A stretch of 64,000 nucleotides of DNA from CBDDKU01 sp965230375 (GCA_965230375.1 CBDDKU010000025.1:143805-207804), one strand, 5' to 3'. Shown: positions 52,077-62,129, counted from the stretch's first letter. Notes: generated by a model not told the origin, from the sequence alone. Numbers and translations are program-made.

Positions 52077-52684
52077 GGATTCAACTCTCCGATTCCCTGA
52101 CGCACAATATCTACATTCCCTTCTGTTAGGTTGACAATGGTCGACGCTTCATTGTGTCCATAACCACCATCAATAACCAGGTCTACCTGATTTTGATACT
52201 TTTCGTGGATAAGTCCTGGATCCGTCGTGTACTCTAGAATTTCATCGTCGTCGTGCACGGACGTGGCAATAAGCGGATTTCCCAATCCTTCCACCAACTG
52301 TCGTGCTATATTGTTGTCGGGAATTCGAATCCCCACTTCTTTACGCTTATTCTTGAAAATCTTCGGCAGGTTGGAGCTTCCATTGAGAATGAATGTAAAG
52401 GGACCTGGCAGGTTTTTCTTTAGTAGCTTATAATCCGGTGTGTCTACACGAGCATATTGCGAAATATGGCTCAGGTCATAGAAAATAACCGAAAAGTTGG
52501 CCTTCTCGGGCTTGATCCCTTTAATCTTGGCAATCCGAGCTACAGCCTTCGAATTCATGACATCACATCCAATACTATACACCGTATCGGTCGGGTAAAT
52601 GATCACTCCGCCTTTGCGAAGCACATCAACCACTTGCTTCATCTTTTTCTCGTCTGGGTTGTCCGGATGTATGTTGAGTAGCAT
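52073..52684 (-). CDS. yciO: YrdC/Sua5-family threonylcarbamoyl-AMP synthase, YciO-like
   Basis: A 203-residue protein closest to YciO: IHPDNPDEKKMKQVVDVLRK at the start, VIIYPTDTVYSIGCD, PGPFTFILNGSS, VGIRIPDNNIARQLVEGLG, QVDLVIDGGYGHNEAST and the RQGIGELNP end. The YrdC fold binds threonine, bicarbonate and ATP to make the precursor of t6A in tRNA; whether this YciO-like form performs that step in the cell is uncertain. It sits just downstream of the aldolase gene, with a terminator between. Confidence 0.85.
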   Translation of the reverse strand: MLLNIHPDNPDEKKMKQVVDVLRKGGVIIYPTDTVYSIGCDVMNSKAVARIAKIKGIKPEKANFSVIFYDLSHISQYARVDTPDYKLLKKNLPGPFTFILNGSSNLPKIFKNKRKEVGIRIPDNNIARQLVEGLGNPLIATSVHDDDEILEYTTDPGLIHEKYQNQVDLVIDGGYGHNEASTIVNLTEGNVDIVRQGIGELNP

Positions 52685-52717
52685 GATTTATTGTTTTGGC
52701 TTCGCATAAAAATAGAA

Positions 52718-52752
52718 TAAAAAAAGCCGTCTCGAAAAACTTCGAGACGGCT
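52718..52752 (-). terminator. Intrinsic terminator of the transaldolase-family gene
   Basis: Minus strand: AGCCGTCTCGAA (52741-52752) and TTCGAGACGGCT (52725-52736) make a 12-pair stem with a four-base loop, followed by seven T. It lies between the fsa stop and the YciO-like start. Confidence 0.9.
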
Positions 52753-52773
52753 ATATTTTATCAATTTCTCAGC

Positions 52774-53430
52774 TTATGAATTCACCTTGGCGTGGTCGGC
52801 CAAAAACTTCTCCAAACCGATATCAGTCAGAGGGTGGTTCAAAAGACCCACAATCGCGCTCAATGGTCCAGTCATAACATCAGAACCAACTTCGGCACAA
52901 GAAATAACGTGCATCGTGTGTCTTACCGAAGCAGAAAGTATTTGCGTTTCGTATCCGTAGTTATCGTAAATCAACCTGATTTGTTCGATAAGCTGTAAAC
53001 CGTCAAAAGAAATGTCGTCCAATCGTCCAATAAACGGAGATACGTATGTAGCACCAGCCTTGGCAGCTAGTAGCGCTTGACCAGCAGAAAACACAAGGGT
53101 ACAATTGGTTTTGATCCCTTTGTCAGAGAAGTAGCGCAAAGCTTTAACTCCGTCCTTGATCATTGGAATTTTCACCACGATGTTTTCGTGAAGTGCTGCA
53201 AGGCGCTCACCTTCAGCGATCATTCCTTCGTAGTCTGTTGAGATTACTTCGGCGCTAACCGGTCCATCTACAATAGAACAAATATCGAGGTAGTGCTGAA
53301 TCACGTTTTCATCACCGCTGATTCCCTCTTTCGCCATAAGCGAAGGGTTTGTGGTAACACCATCAAGAACTCCCAATTCCTGGGCTTCTTTGATCTGATC
53401 TAGGTTTGCTGTGTCAATAAAGAATTTCAT
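52774..53430 (-). CDS. fsa: Transaldolase / fructose-6-phosphate aldolase family (MipB/TalC)
   Basis: A 218-residue TIM-barrel aldolase: FFIDTANLDQIKEAQELG at the start, DGVTTNPSLMAKEG, the Schiff-base lysine K87 in NIVVKIPM, CTLVFSAGQALLAAKAGATYV and SPFIGRLDD. It transfers a dihydroxyacetone unit among sugar phosphates. Members this short are annotated either as transaldolase or fructose-6-phosphate aldolase; sequence alone does not distinguish them. The ATG at 53428-53430 is used because a promoter-like pair lies 18 bases upstream. Confidence 0.9.
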   Translation of the reverse strand: MKFFIDTANLDQIKEAQELGVLDGVTTNPSLMAKEGISGDENVIQHYLDICSIVDGPVSAEVISTDYEGMIAEGERLAALHENIVVKIPMIKDGVKALRYFSDKGIKTNCTLVFSAGQALLAAKAGATYVSPFIGRLDDISFDGLQLIEQIRLIYDNYGYETQILSASVRHTMHVISCAEVGSDVMTGPLSAIVGLLNHPLTDIGLEKFLADHAKVNS

Positions 53431-53447
53431 GGGTCTGTATTTGGCTG

Positions 53448-53479
53448 CAAAAGTACGATTATCCGTACCCGTCACCAAA
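53448..53479 (-). promoter_or_regulatory. Predicted promoter of the transaldolase-family gene
   Basis: Minus strand: TTTG (53476-53479), a 20-base spacer and TACTTTTG (53448-53455), both boxes matching the Bacteroidota consensus. Confidence 0.65.
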
Positions 53480-53512
53480 TAGTTTAGGCCATACTAGAAG
53501 GGTGTTCAAAAA

Positions 53513-54139
53513 TTATTTTTGGAAGGCCGTCGGTTTGTTGTGATTGGCCATTTTCTCTCTGAGTGAAACCAGGTTCTTCTCCTTTTGCGTGTTGAATATC
53601 TCGCGACCTGCTTCTGTTCTGTAATGCTGGTCCAGCATAAAATCTTCGTTGATTTTGAACCACTCTTCGTCAGTGTATTCTTTGTTCTCACAGTTTTTCC
53701 ACTCTTGTCTCAGAGCATTTGAACGCTCAAAGTAGTCCTTGCCTCCCAAGTGAGCCATATCTCCATCTTTGATGATTTCTTCGAGGAGTGAATGGGGCTC
53801 TTCATCCATGCGAGTGGCGAGAATAATTTGCTTTACGAGTTCAATTTGATCCTGACTGAGTTTTCCTTCGAGAAAGTCTTCCGCCATTTCAGCACTAACT
53901 TCTTCGTGTCCTTTTTCCGTTTTTATAAAACCGATATCGTGAAACCATGCCGCGATTATCAATAGCGTTTTCTCTTCTTCAGTTACGTCAGAATGCTCTG
54001 CCATTAACTGGGTCTTGGCTACTACTTTCTTGGTGTGTACCATGTTGTGGTACTTTATTTTGCTGGGAAGATCATGTTTCAGAACTTCCGTGACATGTGC
54101 TTTCACCTGCTCAATTAAGTCGCTATCAATTGCTTGCAT
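53513..54139 (-). CDS. HD-domain phosphohydrolase
   Basis: A 208-residue cytoplasmic protein with the HD metal-site pattern: YHNMVHTKKVV near residue 30, the HD pair in AAWFHDIGFIK near 68-69, and KDGDMAHLGGKDYF near 125. HD proteins of this size hydrolyse nucleotides or cyclic nucleotides. No second domain. It is followed by the fsa gene 82 bases away and may share no transcript with it. Confidence 0.85.
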   Translation of the reverse strand: MQAIDSDLIEQVKAHVTEVLKHDLPSKIKYHNMVHTKKVVAKTQLMAEHSDVTEEEKTLLIIAAWFHDIGFIKTEKGHEEVSAEMAEDFLEGKLSQDQIELVKQIILATRMDEEPHSLLEEIIKDGDMAHLGGKDYFERSNALRQEWKNCENKEYTDEEWFKINEDFMLDQHYRTEAGREIFNTQKEKNLVSLREKMANHNKPTAFQK

Positions 54140-54297
54140 CTGATTGGAAAGATAAGCAGTTCATTCTTGAGATTCCACCTTTATTTCATTTTGCTCGCAA
54201 TTCTGATTAGCAATTTATATGCTCAAGGTCTATAGCTTTCAAAGCTTTTATTCTTCGTACTCATCAGCAGGTCGACAGAGTTTATTATGTTTCGGAT

Positions 54298-54970
54298 ATG
54301 AAATACACAGGCACCCTATTGCTTTTAATCCTACTGTTCACATCTGTTGATTTACACCCGCAAGAAATTGTAGGTCTGTGGATGGTAGACAAAGTTGAAG
54401 TAGGTGATGAGACCATGACTCCCGTTTCTCGATGGATGAGATTCTCAGAAAATAATAAGCATGAAGCTGGGAATGGCTGGCTCAAACACTCAGAGGGAAC
54501 CTATGCCTTTGATAAGAAAAAAAACACACTAAGCGTTGAGACAAAAAACCAGCCAACTGATCCATATGGCCCTTTTTCTGTTGATTTTGAAAAGGATAAA
54601 ATGTTTTGGTCGAGGGTCGAAGATGGGGCAAATGTGAAGGTTGTTTTGATTCAGATCGAAGAGATTCCTTCGTCTCCTGCCAACGAGATGTTGGGTGAAT
54701 GGCGAATAAGCGCCGACGACGATGATCCGGTTTACGGTGGTGCAGAAACTCTTTTCTTGAGGTGGGATAATATTTTCGTCTTGACAACTAGCAATGGAGA
54801 AAAGAAAAATGGGCGTGTACAAATTCCATGGTCATAGAAGTGAGTACGAGCTAATATTTTACGGCGATGATTGCGATCGTTCTTGGTGGAAATTCGATCT
54901 AGAAGGAGACGCTGCATCCATCCAGAACGCAAATGATAGCGATGCTAACCCCGTACACCTAACCCGTTAG
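54298..54970 (+). pseudogene. Secreted protein of unknown function, frameshifted near the C-terminus
   Basis: The open frame begins with a signal peptide (MKYTGTLLLLILLFTSVDL) and continues with VGLWMVDKVEVGDETM, a lipocalin-like start, then WFSRWMRFSEN-like strands. It stops at 54835-54837 after GRVQIPWS. In another frame the DNA from 54809 reads MGVYKFHGHRSEYELIFYG and continues to a stop at 54968-54970, giving a coherent strand-rich end (SWWKFDLEGDAASIQNA). Removing one A from the run at 54805-54809 joins both parts. So it is a frameshift or a sequencing indel. A TATGTTTC box (54286-54293) lies five bases before the ATG. Confidence 0.7.
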
Positions 54971-54980
54971 ATTCACTGCA

Positions 54981-57287
54981 TTGACAAAGATCAAAACATA
55001 TAAAACCTCGTTTATTGTCCTATTCCTGCTGCTTTCGGGAATGTTGAACTGCTTCCACTCATGGGCCCAAGAACCACCAAAAGTGGGCCTGGTACTCAGT
55101 GGCGGTGGGGCGAAGGGGATTGCTCATGTCGGTGTTTTAAAAGCGCTTGAAGAATCGGGAATCCGTCCCGACTACATTGCTGGTACGAGCATGGGCGCTA
55201 TTGTAGGTGGGTTGTATGCCATCGGATACTCAGCCGATGCCATTGAGAAAATTTTAGAAAGAGTAGATTGGGGACTCGTGCTCTCCAACCAAGTTCCCCT
55301 CGATTATATTTCATTTGAAGAAAAGGAATACTTCAATCGGTTTATGCTTGAGTTTCCGGTGGAAGGCTTATCAGTGAAGCTACCTTCAGGCTTGATAGAA
55401 GGTCAGATGCTGAGTGAGATGATTCAACACTACACTTGGCCGGCTTATAAGTACAGCCATTTTGATGAGTTTCCGATTCCATTCCGCTGTGTAGCAACCG
55501 ATGTGAAAACAGGCTTGCCCGTCGTTTTTGAAGATGGGCCTTTGCCTTTGGCTCTTCGATCGAGTATGGCTTTACCATCAGCTTTTACAGCTGTGGCTGT
55601 AGATAGTACTTTGCTGGTGGACGGAGGAGTCACCAATAATTTCCCCGTTGACATAGTCGAAGAAATGGGGGCTGAAGTCATTATCGGCGTAAATGTGAGC
55701 ACTACCCTTGAAGAAGAGCTTCCCAGCTCCATCGCTGATATCTTGATGTCTTTGGCAATGATTCCATCCACTGCGAAGCTAAAAGATCAGATAGAGCGGT
55801 GTGATATCTACATCGAACCCGACATGTCGCTTTACTCTACGGCATCTTTTAGCAAGGGAAGCGAAATTCTCGAAATGGGAATCGAAGCGGGCCATGCACA
55901 CAAAGTCGAATTTGAAGCGCTTAAAAAACAGCTAGGTGTTAATAAACCAGTTTCTTTAAAGGAGCTTGAAGTGAAATCATATAGAATTGACGAATTAACC
56001 ATAGAAGACAACGAGCTTTTTTCTGATGAGCTGATCAGGAGTAAACTAGGCTACGAGCCGGGTGATACATTGAACAGGGAAGAGCTAGATGAAGGGATTC
56101 GGAGGGTTTATGGGATCAATGGTTTTGATAAAGTGACCTATAATTTGCACCTCGATTCAGATAGTGCCTGCGATATTGAGCTCGTTCTTGACGAAAAGCC
56201 AAAGAGCAGGCTGGCCACTTCTCTACACGTGGATAATGTTTTCGCCGCTGGATTGGTCCTGAATTTTCAAAGCCGCGATCTTCTTGGAAAGGAGTCAAGA
56301 ACTATCGTCGCAACAGACTTGAGCAAGAACCCACGATTTCGTCTCGACTATTACAAGTATTTCGGTTTCAAGAAGCGGTTGGCGCTCAATTTCAGATATG
56401 ACTTCTTTCATGAACAGCTCCCAGTATATGAGAAAGGTGAATTGACCGATGTTAGACAAGACAGGGCGAATATATTGAGTGCCCGCGTTCTCACCACCCA
56501 GTCACTGAATCAGTCTTTTAGTCTCGGTTTTAATACCGAATTCCGACGAACCCGTTCAAAATATGACATAGCCTTGCGAGAAGAAATAGAGAGAATTGAC
56601 GAGACTTTGTCTTATGCCGAGTTCGCATATCTGCGCAATCGCTTAGATAATCGAAATTTTCCCACCCACGGAATTGACGCTCTGGTATTGGCGCGATTTT
56701 ACATCAATTCAAGTCTTGACGTGACAGTTCCTGATGAATCTGATGAAGCGCTTCGTGAAGCAATCCGGCAAATTGAAGATGAACTTGCTCCAGACCCATA
56801 TTTGTCGGCTCTTGTCAGAAGCACTTGGTTTGTTCCTCTTGCACCAAAGATTCAATTAGTACCGCATGTATCCATGGCAACAGCCATCGGCGAATCTGAT
56901 GAGCTTTCTTTTGTGGATGATTGGTACGTCGGAGGGGCGCAGCAAGTGACTATTGATGATACGCCAGTGTACGGATTGAATTATGCGGAGTTGCAAACGC
57001 CTAATTTTGCCGTCGGCGGATTGAAGGTTCAGCACGTGCTCTTCAACAAGGTGTTTGTGAATTACGGAGCTAATTATCTGACATCTCATGAATATGTGCC
57101 AATAGATCAGGCGTCGAAGACCTACTCATTGAAAGAGTTAGAAGAAAATAGTCTTCTGGGCTACGGATTGGATGTCTCGATAAAATCGCCCTTGGGGCTA
57201 ATTTCTGCGGGGGTCAGTTCAAATACAGAAGATGGATACTTCAGGTATTTCTTCTCATTTGGCTTCTCGATGAATTACAGTGACTAA
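54981..57287 (+). CDS. Patatin-like phospholipase with POTRA and outer-membrane barrel (PlpD-like)
   Basis: A 768-residue protein. The signal segment is FIVLFLLLSGMLNCFHSWAQ; the start is TTG at 54981, because the internal ATG would remove most of it. The patatin domain (about 33-310) has GGGAKG (41-46), nucleophile S70 in AGTSMGAI, and the aspartate D214 in LLVDGGVTNNF. A POTRA-like stretch follows (about 330-400, YRIDELTIEDNELFSDE), then a BamA-type barrel ending in FSFGFSMNYSD. It would be an outer-membrane lipase exposed or secreted on the surface. It is convergent with the SprF-like gene (four-base overlap). Confidence 0.9.
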   Translation: MTKIKTYKTSFIVLFLLLSGMLNCFHSWAQEPPKVGLVLSGGGAKGIAHVGVLKALEESGIRPDYIAGTSMGAIVGGLYAIGYSADAIEKILERVDWGLVLSNQVPLDYISFEEKEYFNRFMLEFPVEGLSVKLPSGLIEGQMLSEMIQHYTWPAYKYSHFDEFPIPFRCVATDVKTGLPVVFEDGPLPLALRSSMALPSAFTAVAVDSTLLVDGGVTNNFPVDIVEEMGAEVIIGVNVSTTLEEELPSSIADILMSLAMIPSTAKLKDQIERCDIYIEPDMSLYSTASFSKGSEILEMGIEAGHAHKVEFEALKKQLGVNKPVSLKELEVKSYRIDELTIEDNELFSDELIRSKLGYEPGDTLNREELDEGIRRVYGINGFDKVTYNLHLDSDSACDIELVLDEKPKSRLATSLHVDNVFAAGLVLNFQSRDLLGKESRTIVATDLSKNPRFRLDYYKYFGFKKRLALNFRYDFFHEQLPVYEKGELTDVRQDRANILSARVLTTQSLNQSFSLGFNTEFRRTRSKYDIALREEIERIDETLSYAEFAYLRNRLDNRNFPTHGIDALVLARFYINSSLDVTVPDESDEALREAIRQIEDELAPDPYLSALVRSTWFVPLAPKIQLVPHVSMATAIGESDELSFVDDWYVGGAQQVTIDDTPVYGLNYAELQTPNFAVGGLKVQHVLFNKVFVNYGANYLTSHEYVPIDQASKTYSLKELEENSLLGYGLDVSIKSPLGLISAGVSSNTEDGYFRYFFSFGFSMNYSD

Positions 57288-58354
57288 GGTTTTCTATTCA
57301 TCGTCCACTTTAGTCCAATTTCGAAGGCGTTCCCGGCATTTACATATTCCTTGGCATCGCTATTACTCAAATCGTAAGCAAGGCCAATGGTATAATCGCC
57401 CCAGCGGGCTTCCGTTTGAAAAATCACCGCCGAAGTTGTTCGTGCAAACACACCCACTGATAGGTAAGATGTTTTTAGATCGTGAATAAACGACTTGCCC
57501 CGAATAAGCAAAAACATGACTTGGGAGCCAACGGTAAACCTCGTGTGGCCTTGATGCTGATCGAAGTAAGCCGCAGGTGCAAGTCCGATAACCTCAGTCA
57601 TTGGAAACTGGTAAGTCAAAAAGGCCGAGTACCTGATTTGCTCTTCGATGTGAAGAGATTGACTCTCAGAAATTTTCATATTGCCTATGTGATAGGCTCC
57701 CAGACCGGCTTCTAGTTTTTTGACCACATATCTGTTTCGCTTGGTGGGTTCCTTTTCCGTTTTGAAAATCAGCCCCACGCCCATATCCAGGGCAGTCTCC
57801 TTATCGGCAAAGCTCGCTTCACCACTGCTAAGGGTCGGATCGTATTCATAGCCCGTGTACTGACTTCCCCATCTGCCTTCACCAGCCCCATAACGCTTTT
57901 GATCAAAGGTTGCAGACAATCCGGCTCCCAGCATGGAAGTTTCTGTGATCCGCAAATGGTAGGCTGCATTGAAGTCTATTTTGCTCATCTCGGCTCCTAT
58001 TGGCTCGTACCTGTCGCGTGAGAACCCTAGCCCGAAAGCAAACTTGTTCTTCGAGCTCTCGGTGCCCGATGCCTTTGATAAAGCCATGTCGAAGCTCGCG
58101 GCGATTGATTTTACCGGGCTTCCGCTGGACTTTGATCTCACACGGTGATTGAGAATACCTCGAAAATCGCTCTCCCAGCCTACGTTTGCAGGGTTTACCC
58201 GGGTAGGAGTAAGCTGCGGAAGAGAAAAAATCACATCTTGGCTGAAGGCTGTTTCGCTAAGGCTCACAAATAGAAAGAATAGAACCCACCCGCACACAAT
58301 GGAGCGGGTGTTTGATTGGGTTATGGTTCTATTTTCTTTCATCATCTGCATCAT
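57284..58354 (-). CDS. PorP/SprF-family type IX secretion membrane protein
   Basis: A 356-residue outer-membrane protein with a signal peptide (WVLFFLFVSLSETAFSQ) and the PorP/SprF strand pattern (SLPQLTPTRVNPANVGWESD, GILNHRVRSKSSG, FGLGFSRDRYEPIGA). SprF-type proteins are needed to export or hold their partner adhesin. Here the start overlaps the stop of the giant upstream T9SS type B gene by four bases (ATGA), making a coupled adhesin-SprF pair. Any of several near-N-terminal ATG codons could be used (58354, 58351, 58345). Confidence 0.88.
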   Translation of the reverse strand: MMQMMKENRTITQSNTRSIVCGWVLFFLFVSLSETAFSQDVIFSLPQLTPTRVNPANVGWESDFRGILNHRVRSKSSGSPVKSIAASFDMALSKASGTESSKNKFAFGLGFSRDRYEPIGAEMSKIDFNAAYHLRITETSMLGAGLSATFDQKRYGAGEGRWGSQYTGYEYDPTLSSGEASFADKETALDMGVGLIFKTEKEPTKRNRYVVKKLEAGLGAYHIGNMKISESQSLHIEEQIRYSAFLTYQFPMTEVIGLAPAAYFDQHQGHTRFTVGSQVMFLLIRGKSFIHDLKTSYLSVGVFARTTSAVIFQTEARWGDYTIGLAYDLSNSDAKEYVNAGNAFEIGLKWTMNRKP

Positions 58355-61300
58355 CTGCGAATGGTTATATAGCCTGATTCTTTGTGAGTCATATTTTCTT
58401 CAAGTACTGCTTCAAAAACGTAGAGATAGCTTCCTACCTGGGGTACACCATTAATCTGTCCATCCCAACAGTCTTCATCGGTTCTACTTTCAAAGACCAG
58501 ATTGCCATCATCCGAGAATACCTTCAGATCGAATGAGACCATCCGCACGCCATCCACACAGAGTTGATCGTTGAGACCATCTCCATTTGGCGAAAAAATT
58601 GTTGGCACAAAGGCGTCAGGTAGGGGAAGCTCGCGCTTCACATAAACGCTGTCGATAGACTGGCATCCTTGTGCGCTTTCGATCATCACGTAGTAGGTAG
58701 TTGTAGAGTCGGGATCTACCATTGTCTCAGAGCAGTCGGGGCAAGACAAGCCAGCCTCAGGCCACCACGTGTATGTTGGGTCATCGACTTCAGGTGTCGG
58801 ATAGGCAAATACGTCATCCGTTGCCTGGAACTCAAGAAAGATCGAATCGGTTGGGATGACTGCAGTGAACTCGCCTAAATTAGGAACGGTGAAAGCAACA
58901 CTATCGACACAGCCCATGCTGTCGATCACCGTAACGTGATACGGACCGGGCAGCAATGCCAATGATCCAGCGCCAGAATAATCAGAAGGGTCCCAAACGT
59001 AGGTCATCGAAGAAGGAGCTTGCGATACGTAGATTGAAACACCACCATTTGGTTTATCACACCAGGCTGGAGTCACATCCACGCTGTCGATAATCTCTGG
59101 TGGATTACTGAAAACAACGCTTTGCGCCGATGAACACCCGTAGGAGTTTGTACCTTGAATGGTATATGTCCCCGGACCGAGATCTGAGAGCGTAAGGGAA
59201 TCCAATTCCATACCCAACCATTCAAAAGTCATAAGGGTATCTTCCGATGATACAGAAATGGAGCCTGTTGAGTCGTTGTGACAATAAATCGGAGTTTCCA
59301 TTACATCGAAAATGGCAGGTGGAAGTAGCTCTACATCAACTTCAGTTGTATCTGAACATCCGAATTGGGTGTAGGCAATCAATTCATACAAACCTTCAGC
59401 GCCAACAGACACCGTATCAATCACCGGGTTTTGCTCATAGCTCAAGTATTCAAGCGGCCCTGTCCACTGATAGTAGAATCCACCATCGGCGTAAAGGTTT
59501 AGGGTAGTTCCCGGACAAATGCTGTCTTCGGCCCAAGCTTCCGCCGTATTTGGGTAGTCCACGTGTACTTTCACACTTCTACAAGGACATTGGCTGCGCA
59601 CGCTTTCGCCACGGACGTAGTAGGTAGTTGTCGTATCGGGTGAGACCCATACTTCACTTCCTTCGTCAAAGAAATTATCTGTCCCACCGCATGAATCCAC
59701 ATACCAAACCCATTCTGCATCAAGCCCCAGGGCACCACCTGAAACGCCGAGTAATAGTGAGTCTCCAAGGCAAATACCAATAGGTTGGGGGCCGCTTCCG
59801 CTGCCGCCACCGCTGCCACCACCTGAGCCACCTGGGCCGCCTGGCCCTCCGCCGCCAACTGGACCAATTCCAACACAGGCTGTAGATTCGACCTGGGTAA
59901 ATCGACCAAGAAAGGAGTCGGAACTATCAGATGAAATGCTCATTTGATGTGCTGGCTGTTGGATGCTACTTCTGGCGATGCTGTCTGTTGAATTTGTTAC
60001 ACCAACTATGTAAATGGAAGTAACTCCGTATACAGCCAAATGTCTCATCTGGTCTTCTCCTGAAGCTCCGTGATAGGTACCCCAGAGTCGTTCACCATTT
60101 CTGGTAAACTTGGTGATAAATGCATCCTGACCACCAGGAGCATAGGCCATGTGAACATCTTGCGGAATGTAGGTAGTGTCGGGTAGTGCCGCCAAAGCTG
60201 AATCAGAAACAGTAGTTCCACCTACATAAATTCCACCGTTTGGATCTGTGGCGATCCCAGCCATCACTTCGGTATTTGTATCGCCGATGTAGGTAAACCA
60301 ATGAAATCCGCCATCGGGTAGAAGGCTCAAAACAAAGCCATCTTGTCCGCCAGAGAGCGTATCTTGGTAGGTTAATGTATCGGAATAGGCCAAAAGAGAA
60401 GTAGTTTCTCCTACGACGTAAACCGTGTCATTCAGACTTTGAATACCCTTTGCGACGTCTATATTCTCGGCACCGAAGTAGGTGCTCCAAATCGTCATCA
60501 TGGATGTATCTAGTTTCATAATAAAGGCATCTGTTTCTCCTCCATGTTCAAATTGCAAGGCGTTTCCGATGCTCAAGCCGAATGAAGAATTCGTAGACCC
60601 AGTGATGTAGGTGCTCCCTACAGAGCTTGATACACCTGTAATCTGGTCGTCGCCAGTAGAGCCAATGAAGCTGCTTTTCTGTAACACGCCCTCGGTGGAA
60701 AAATGTGCTATAAAGCCATCCACTCCGCCTTGGTAAGATTGGATGGGTGAAATTGAATCATTCTCCAAAAACTGACCAGCATTGGTTATTCCACCAACCA
60801 TTACATTTCCAAGTGAATCGCTGTGACATGCTGTGGCTCGATCATCTCCAGGTCCGCCAATAAAGGTGTCCCATACCAACTGGCCATGTCTATCAAACAT
60901 AGCGACAAATCCATCGGTCATTCCACCGTGTTCGGGTTGATGAGCTTCATCTCCACCGATGGAGTCGATTGAGGTCGTCTCACCCACAACATAAATATGG
61001 TTGTGAGCTGAGACATCGATGTCGAGCCCGATGTCTTCGCCAGAACCACCATAGTACGTCGCCCAGTGGCGAAGCCCATGTTGGTTCATTTTCACGACAA
61101 ATGCATCGCTCAATTCATTGCTCATTTCGCTTTGGTGCCCATTCTCAGAAGCGATGAAAGTTGTTGAATAAGTTTTTCCAGTCACGAACAAATTCCCCAA
61201 GCTATCGACAGATACGGCGCGACCATCATCTTCCATTTCACCACCGTAGTACGTTCCCCATTCCAATTTGACCACAGGATCAATCACAATTTCATCATCG

Positions 61301-61995
61301 GCAACATGTTCCGGAATATCGAACCGAATCAAAAGTTCACCATCGGTACAGGACTCTACTTGGTATGAAACGTCTATCGGCTCCATGTTCTTGGTCATCC
61401 AACTTATGGGTATCAAATCCTTCAAGTGGACGCCGGATAGATCAAAACCAAGCTCCGATTTTCCAATCTCAACTGAGTCGAAGCCCGAGTAGCGAATGGC
61501 AATTTCTTTCCCGCAAGAACCCTGACTGAGAATTAAGTCGTATTTAACATTTCCATTCTCATCGATGGCGTATTTAATATCCACTCCTTCGTAAAGGTTT
61601 TCGTACGTGATCGATTCAAATGATGAGATTTCATTTGCCAGAAGCGAGCCATTTAAGTAGTGCGATTCGGTTGAAGAAACGGGCTCACCGGTTTTAAGTA
61701 AAGCATCGTTATTCGCCTTAAGGAATTCAATATCAAGCCGGTGGATTTTCACACGGTTTTCATCAAAGCGATAGGTGTCAAAACTCAAACTATTTGCATC
61801 GATAAAAACGTTCAGGTTTTTATTGACATGATAGTGGAAATCAACACCTTGATTGGCCTCACCGGTCTGGTTGAAAATTTGCCCTTTGTTCTCGGTAAAT
61901 CCTTTTGCTCGGGGCGATGTGGGGGATGATGCTTGTGCTTGCAGAACAAGCAGGCAAATAAGTGGAAGTAATACGGCTCTCATGTCTTTCATCAT
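58351..61995 (-). CDS. Large SBBP-repeat surface protein with T9SS type B C-terminus
   Basis: A 1214-residue secreted protein. After the signal peptide come an N-terminal domain that leads into beta-propeller-like SBBP repeats (about 250-690, recurring WGTYYGG-E-D, VVGETTS, GGQDGFV). A glycine/serine linker (709-737) links to Ig/PKD-like repeats (SDTTEVDVE-type), and the end is a gliding-motility-associated sorting domain (FVPTIFSPNGDGLNDQL, FSDDGNLVFESRT, VGSYLYVFEAV). It is paired with the downstream SprF-like gene, so it should be held at the surface by that protein and act as an adhesin. Confidence 0.85.
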   Translation of the reverse strand: MMKDMRAVLLPLICLLVLQAQASSPTSPRAKGFTENKGQIFNQTGEANQGVDFHYHVNKNLNVFIDANSLSFDTYRFDENRVKIHRLDIEFLKANNDALLKTGEPVSSTESHYLNGSLLANEISSFESITYENLYEGVDIKYAIDENGNVKYDLILSQGSCGKEIAIRYSGFDSVEIGKSELGFDLSGVHLKDLIPISWMTKNMEPIDVSYQVESCTDGELLIRFDIPEHVADDEIVIDPVVKLEWGTYYGGEMEDDGRAVSVDSLGNLFVTGKTYSTTFIASENGHQSEMSNELSDAFVVKMNQHGLRHWATYYGGSGEDIGLDIDVSAHNHIYVVGETTSIDSIGGDEAHQPEHGGMTDGFVAMFDRHGQLVWDTFIGGPGDDRATACHSDSLGNVMVGGITNAGQFLENDSISPIQSYQGGVDGFIAHFSTEGVLQKSSFIGSTGDDQITGVSSSVGSTYITGSTNSSFGLSIGNALQFEHGGETDAFIMKLDTSMMTIWSTYFGAENIDVAKGIQSLNDTVYVVGETTSLLAYSDTLTYQDTLSGGQDGFVLSLLPDGGFHWFTYIGDTNTEVMAGIATDPNGGIYVGGTTVSDSALAALPDTTYIPQDVHMAYAPGGQDAFITKFTRNGERLWGTYHGASGEDQMRHLAVYGVTSIYIVGVTNSTDSIARSSIQQPAHQMSISSDSSDSFLGRFTQVESTACVGIGPVGGGGPGGPGGSGGGSGGGSGSGPQPIGICLGDSLLLGVSGGALGLDAEWVWYVDSCGGTDNFFDEGSEVWVSPDTTTTYYVRGESVRSQCPCRSVKVHVDYPNTAEAWAEDSICPGTTLNLYADGGFYYQWTGPLEYLSYEQNPVIDTVSVGAEGLYELIAYTQFGCSDTTEVDVELLPPAIFDVMETPIYCHNDSTGSISVSSEDTLMTFEWLGMELDSLTLSDLGPGTYTIQGTNSYGCSSAQSVVFSNPPEIIDSVDVTPAWCDKPNGGVSIYVSQAPSSMTYVWDPSDYSGAGSLALLPGPYHVTVIDSMGCVDSVAFTVPNLGEFTAVIPTDSIFLEFQATDDVFAYPTPEVDDPTYTWWPEAGLSCPDCSETMVDPDSTTTYYVMIESAQGCQSIDSVYVKRELPLPDAFVPTIFSPNGDGLNDQLCVDGVRMVSFDLKVFSDDGNLVFESRTDEDCWDGQINGVPQVGSYLYVFEAVLEENMTHKESGYITIRR

Positions 61996-62129
61996 TTTAA
62001 GAATTTCACTACATCGATCGGGTGGAATCCGTCTCAGATGTCTCGTTTCTTAAATATCAATGATGAAGTTGAGATGAGCTAAGAATTAGCTGGAAGTAAT
62101 TGGCAAAAATTAACAAGTCCAGCGAAATA

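Noticed and set aside
54981..55043. Using the internal ATG as the start of the patatin-like gene
   Set aside because: It would remove most of the signal peptide; the TTG start gives a complete signal, and similar TTG starts seem used at 9277 and 49481.
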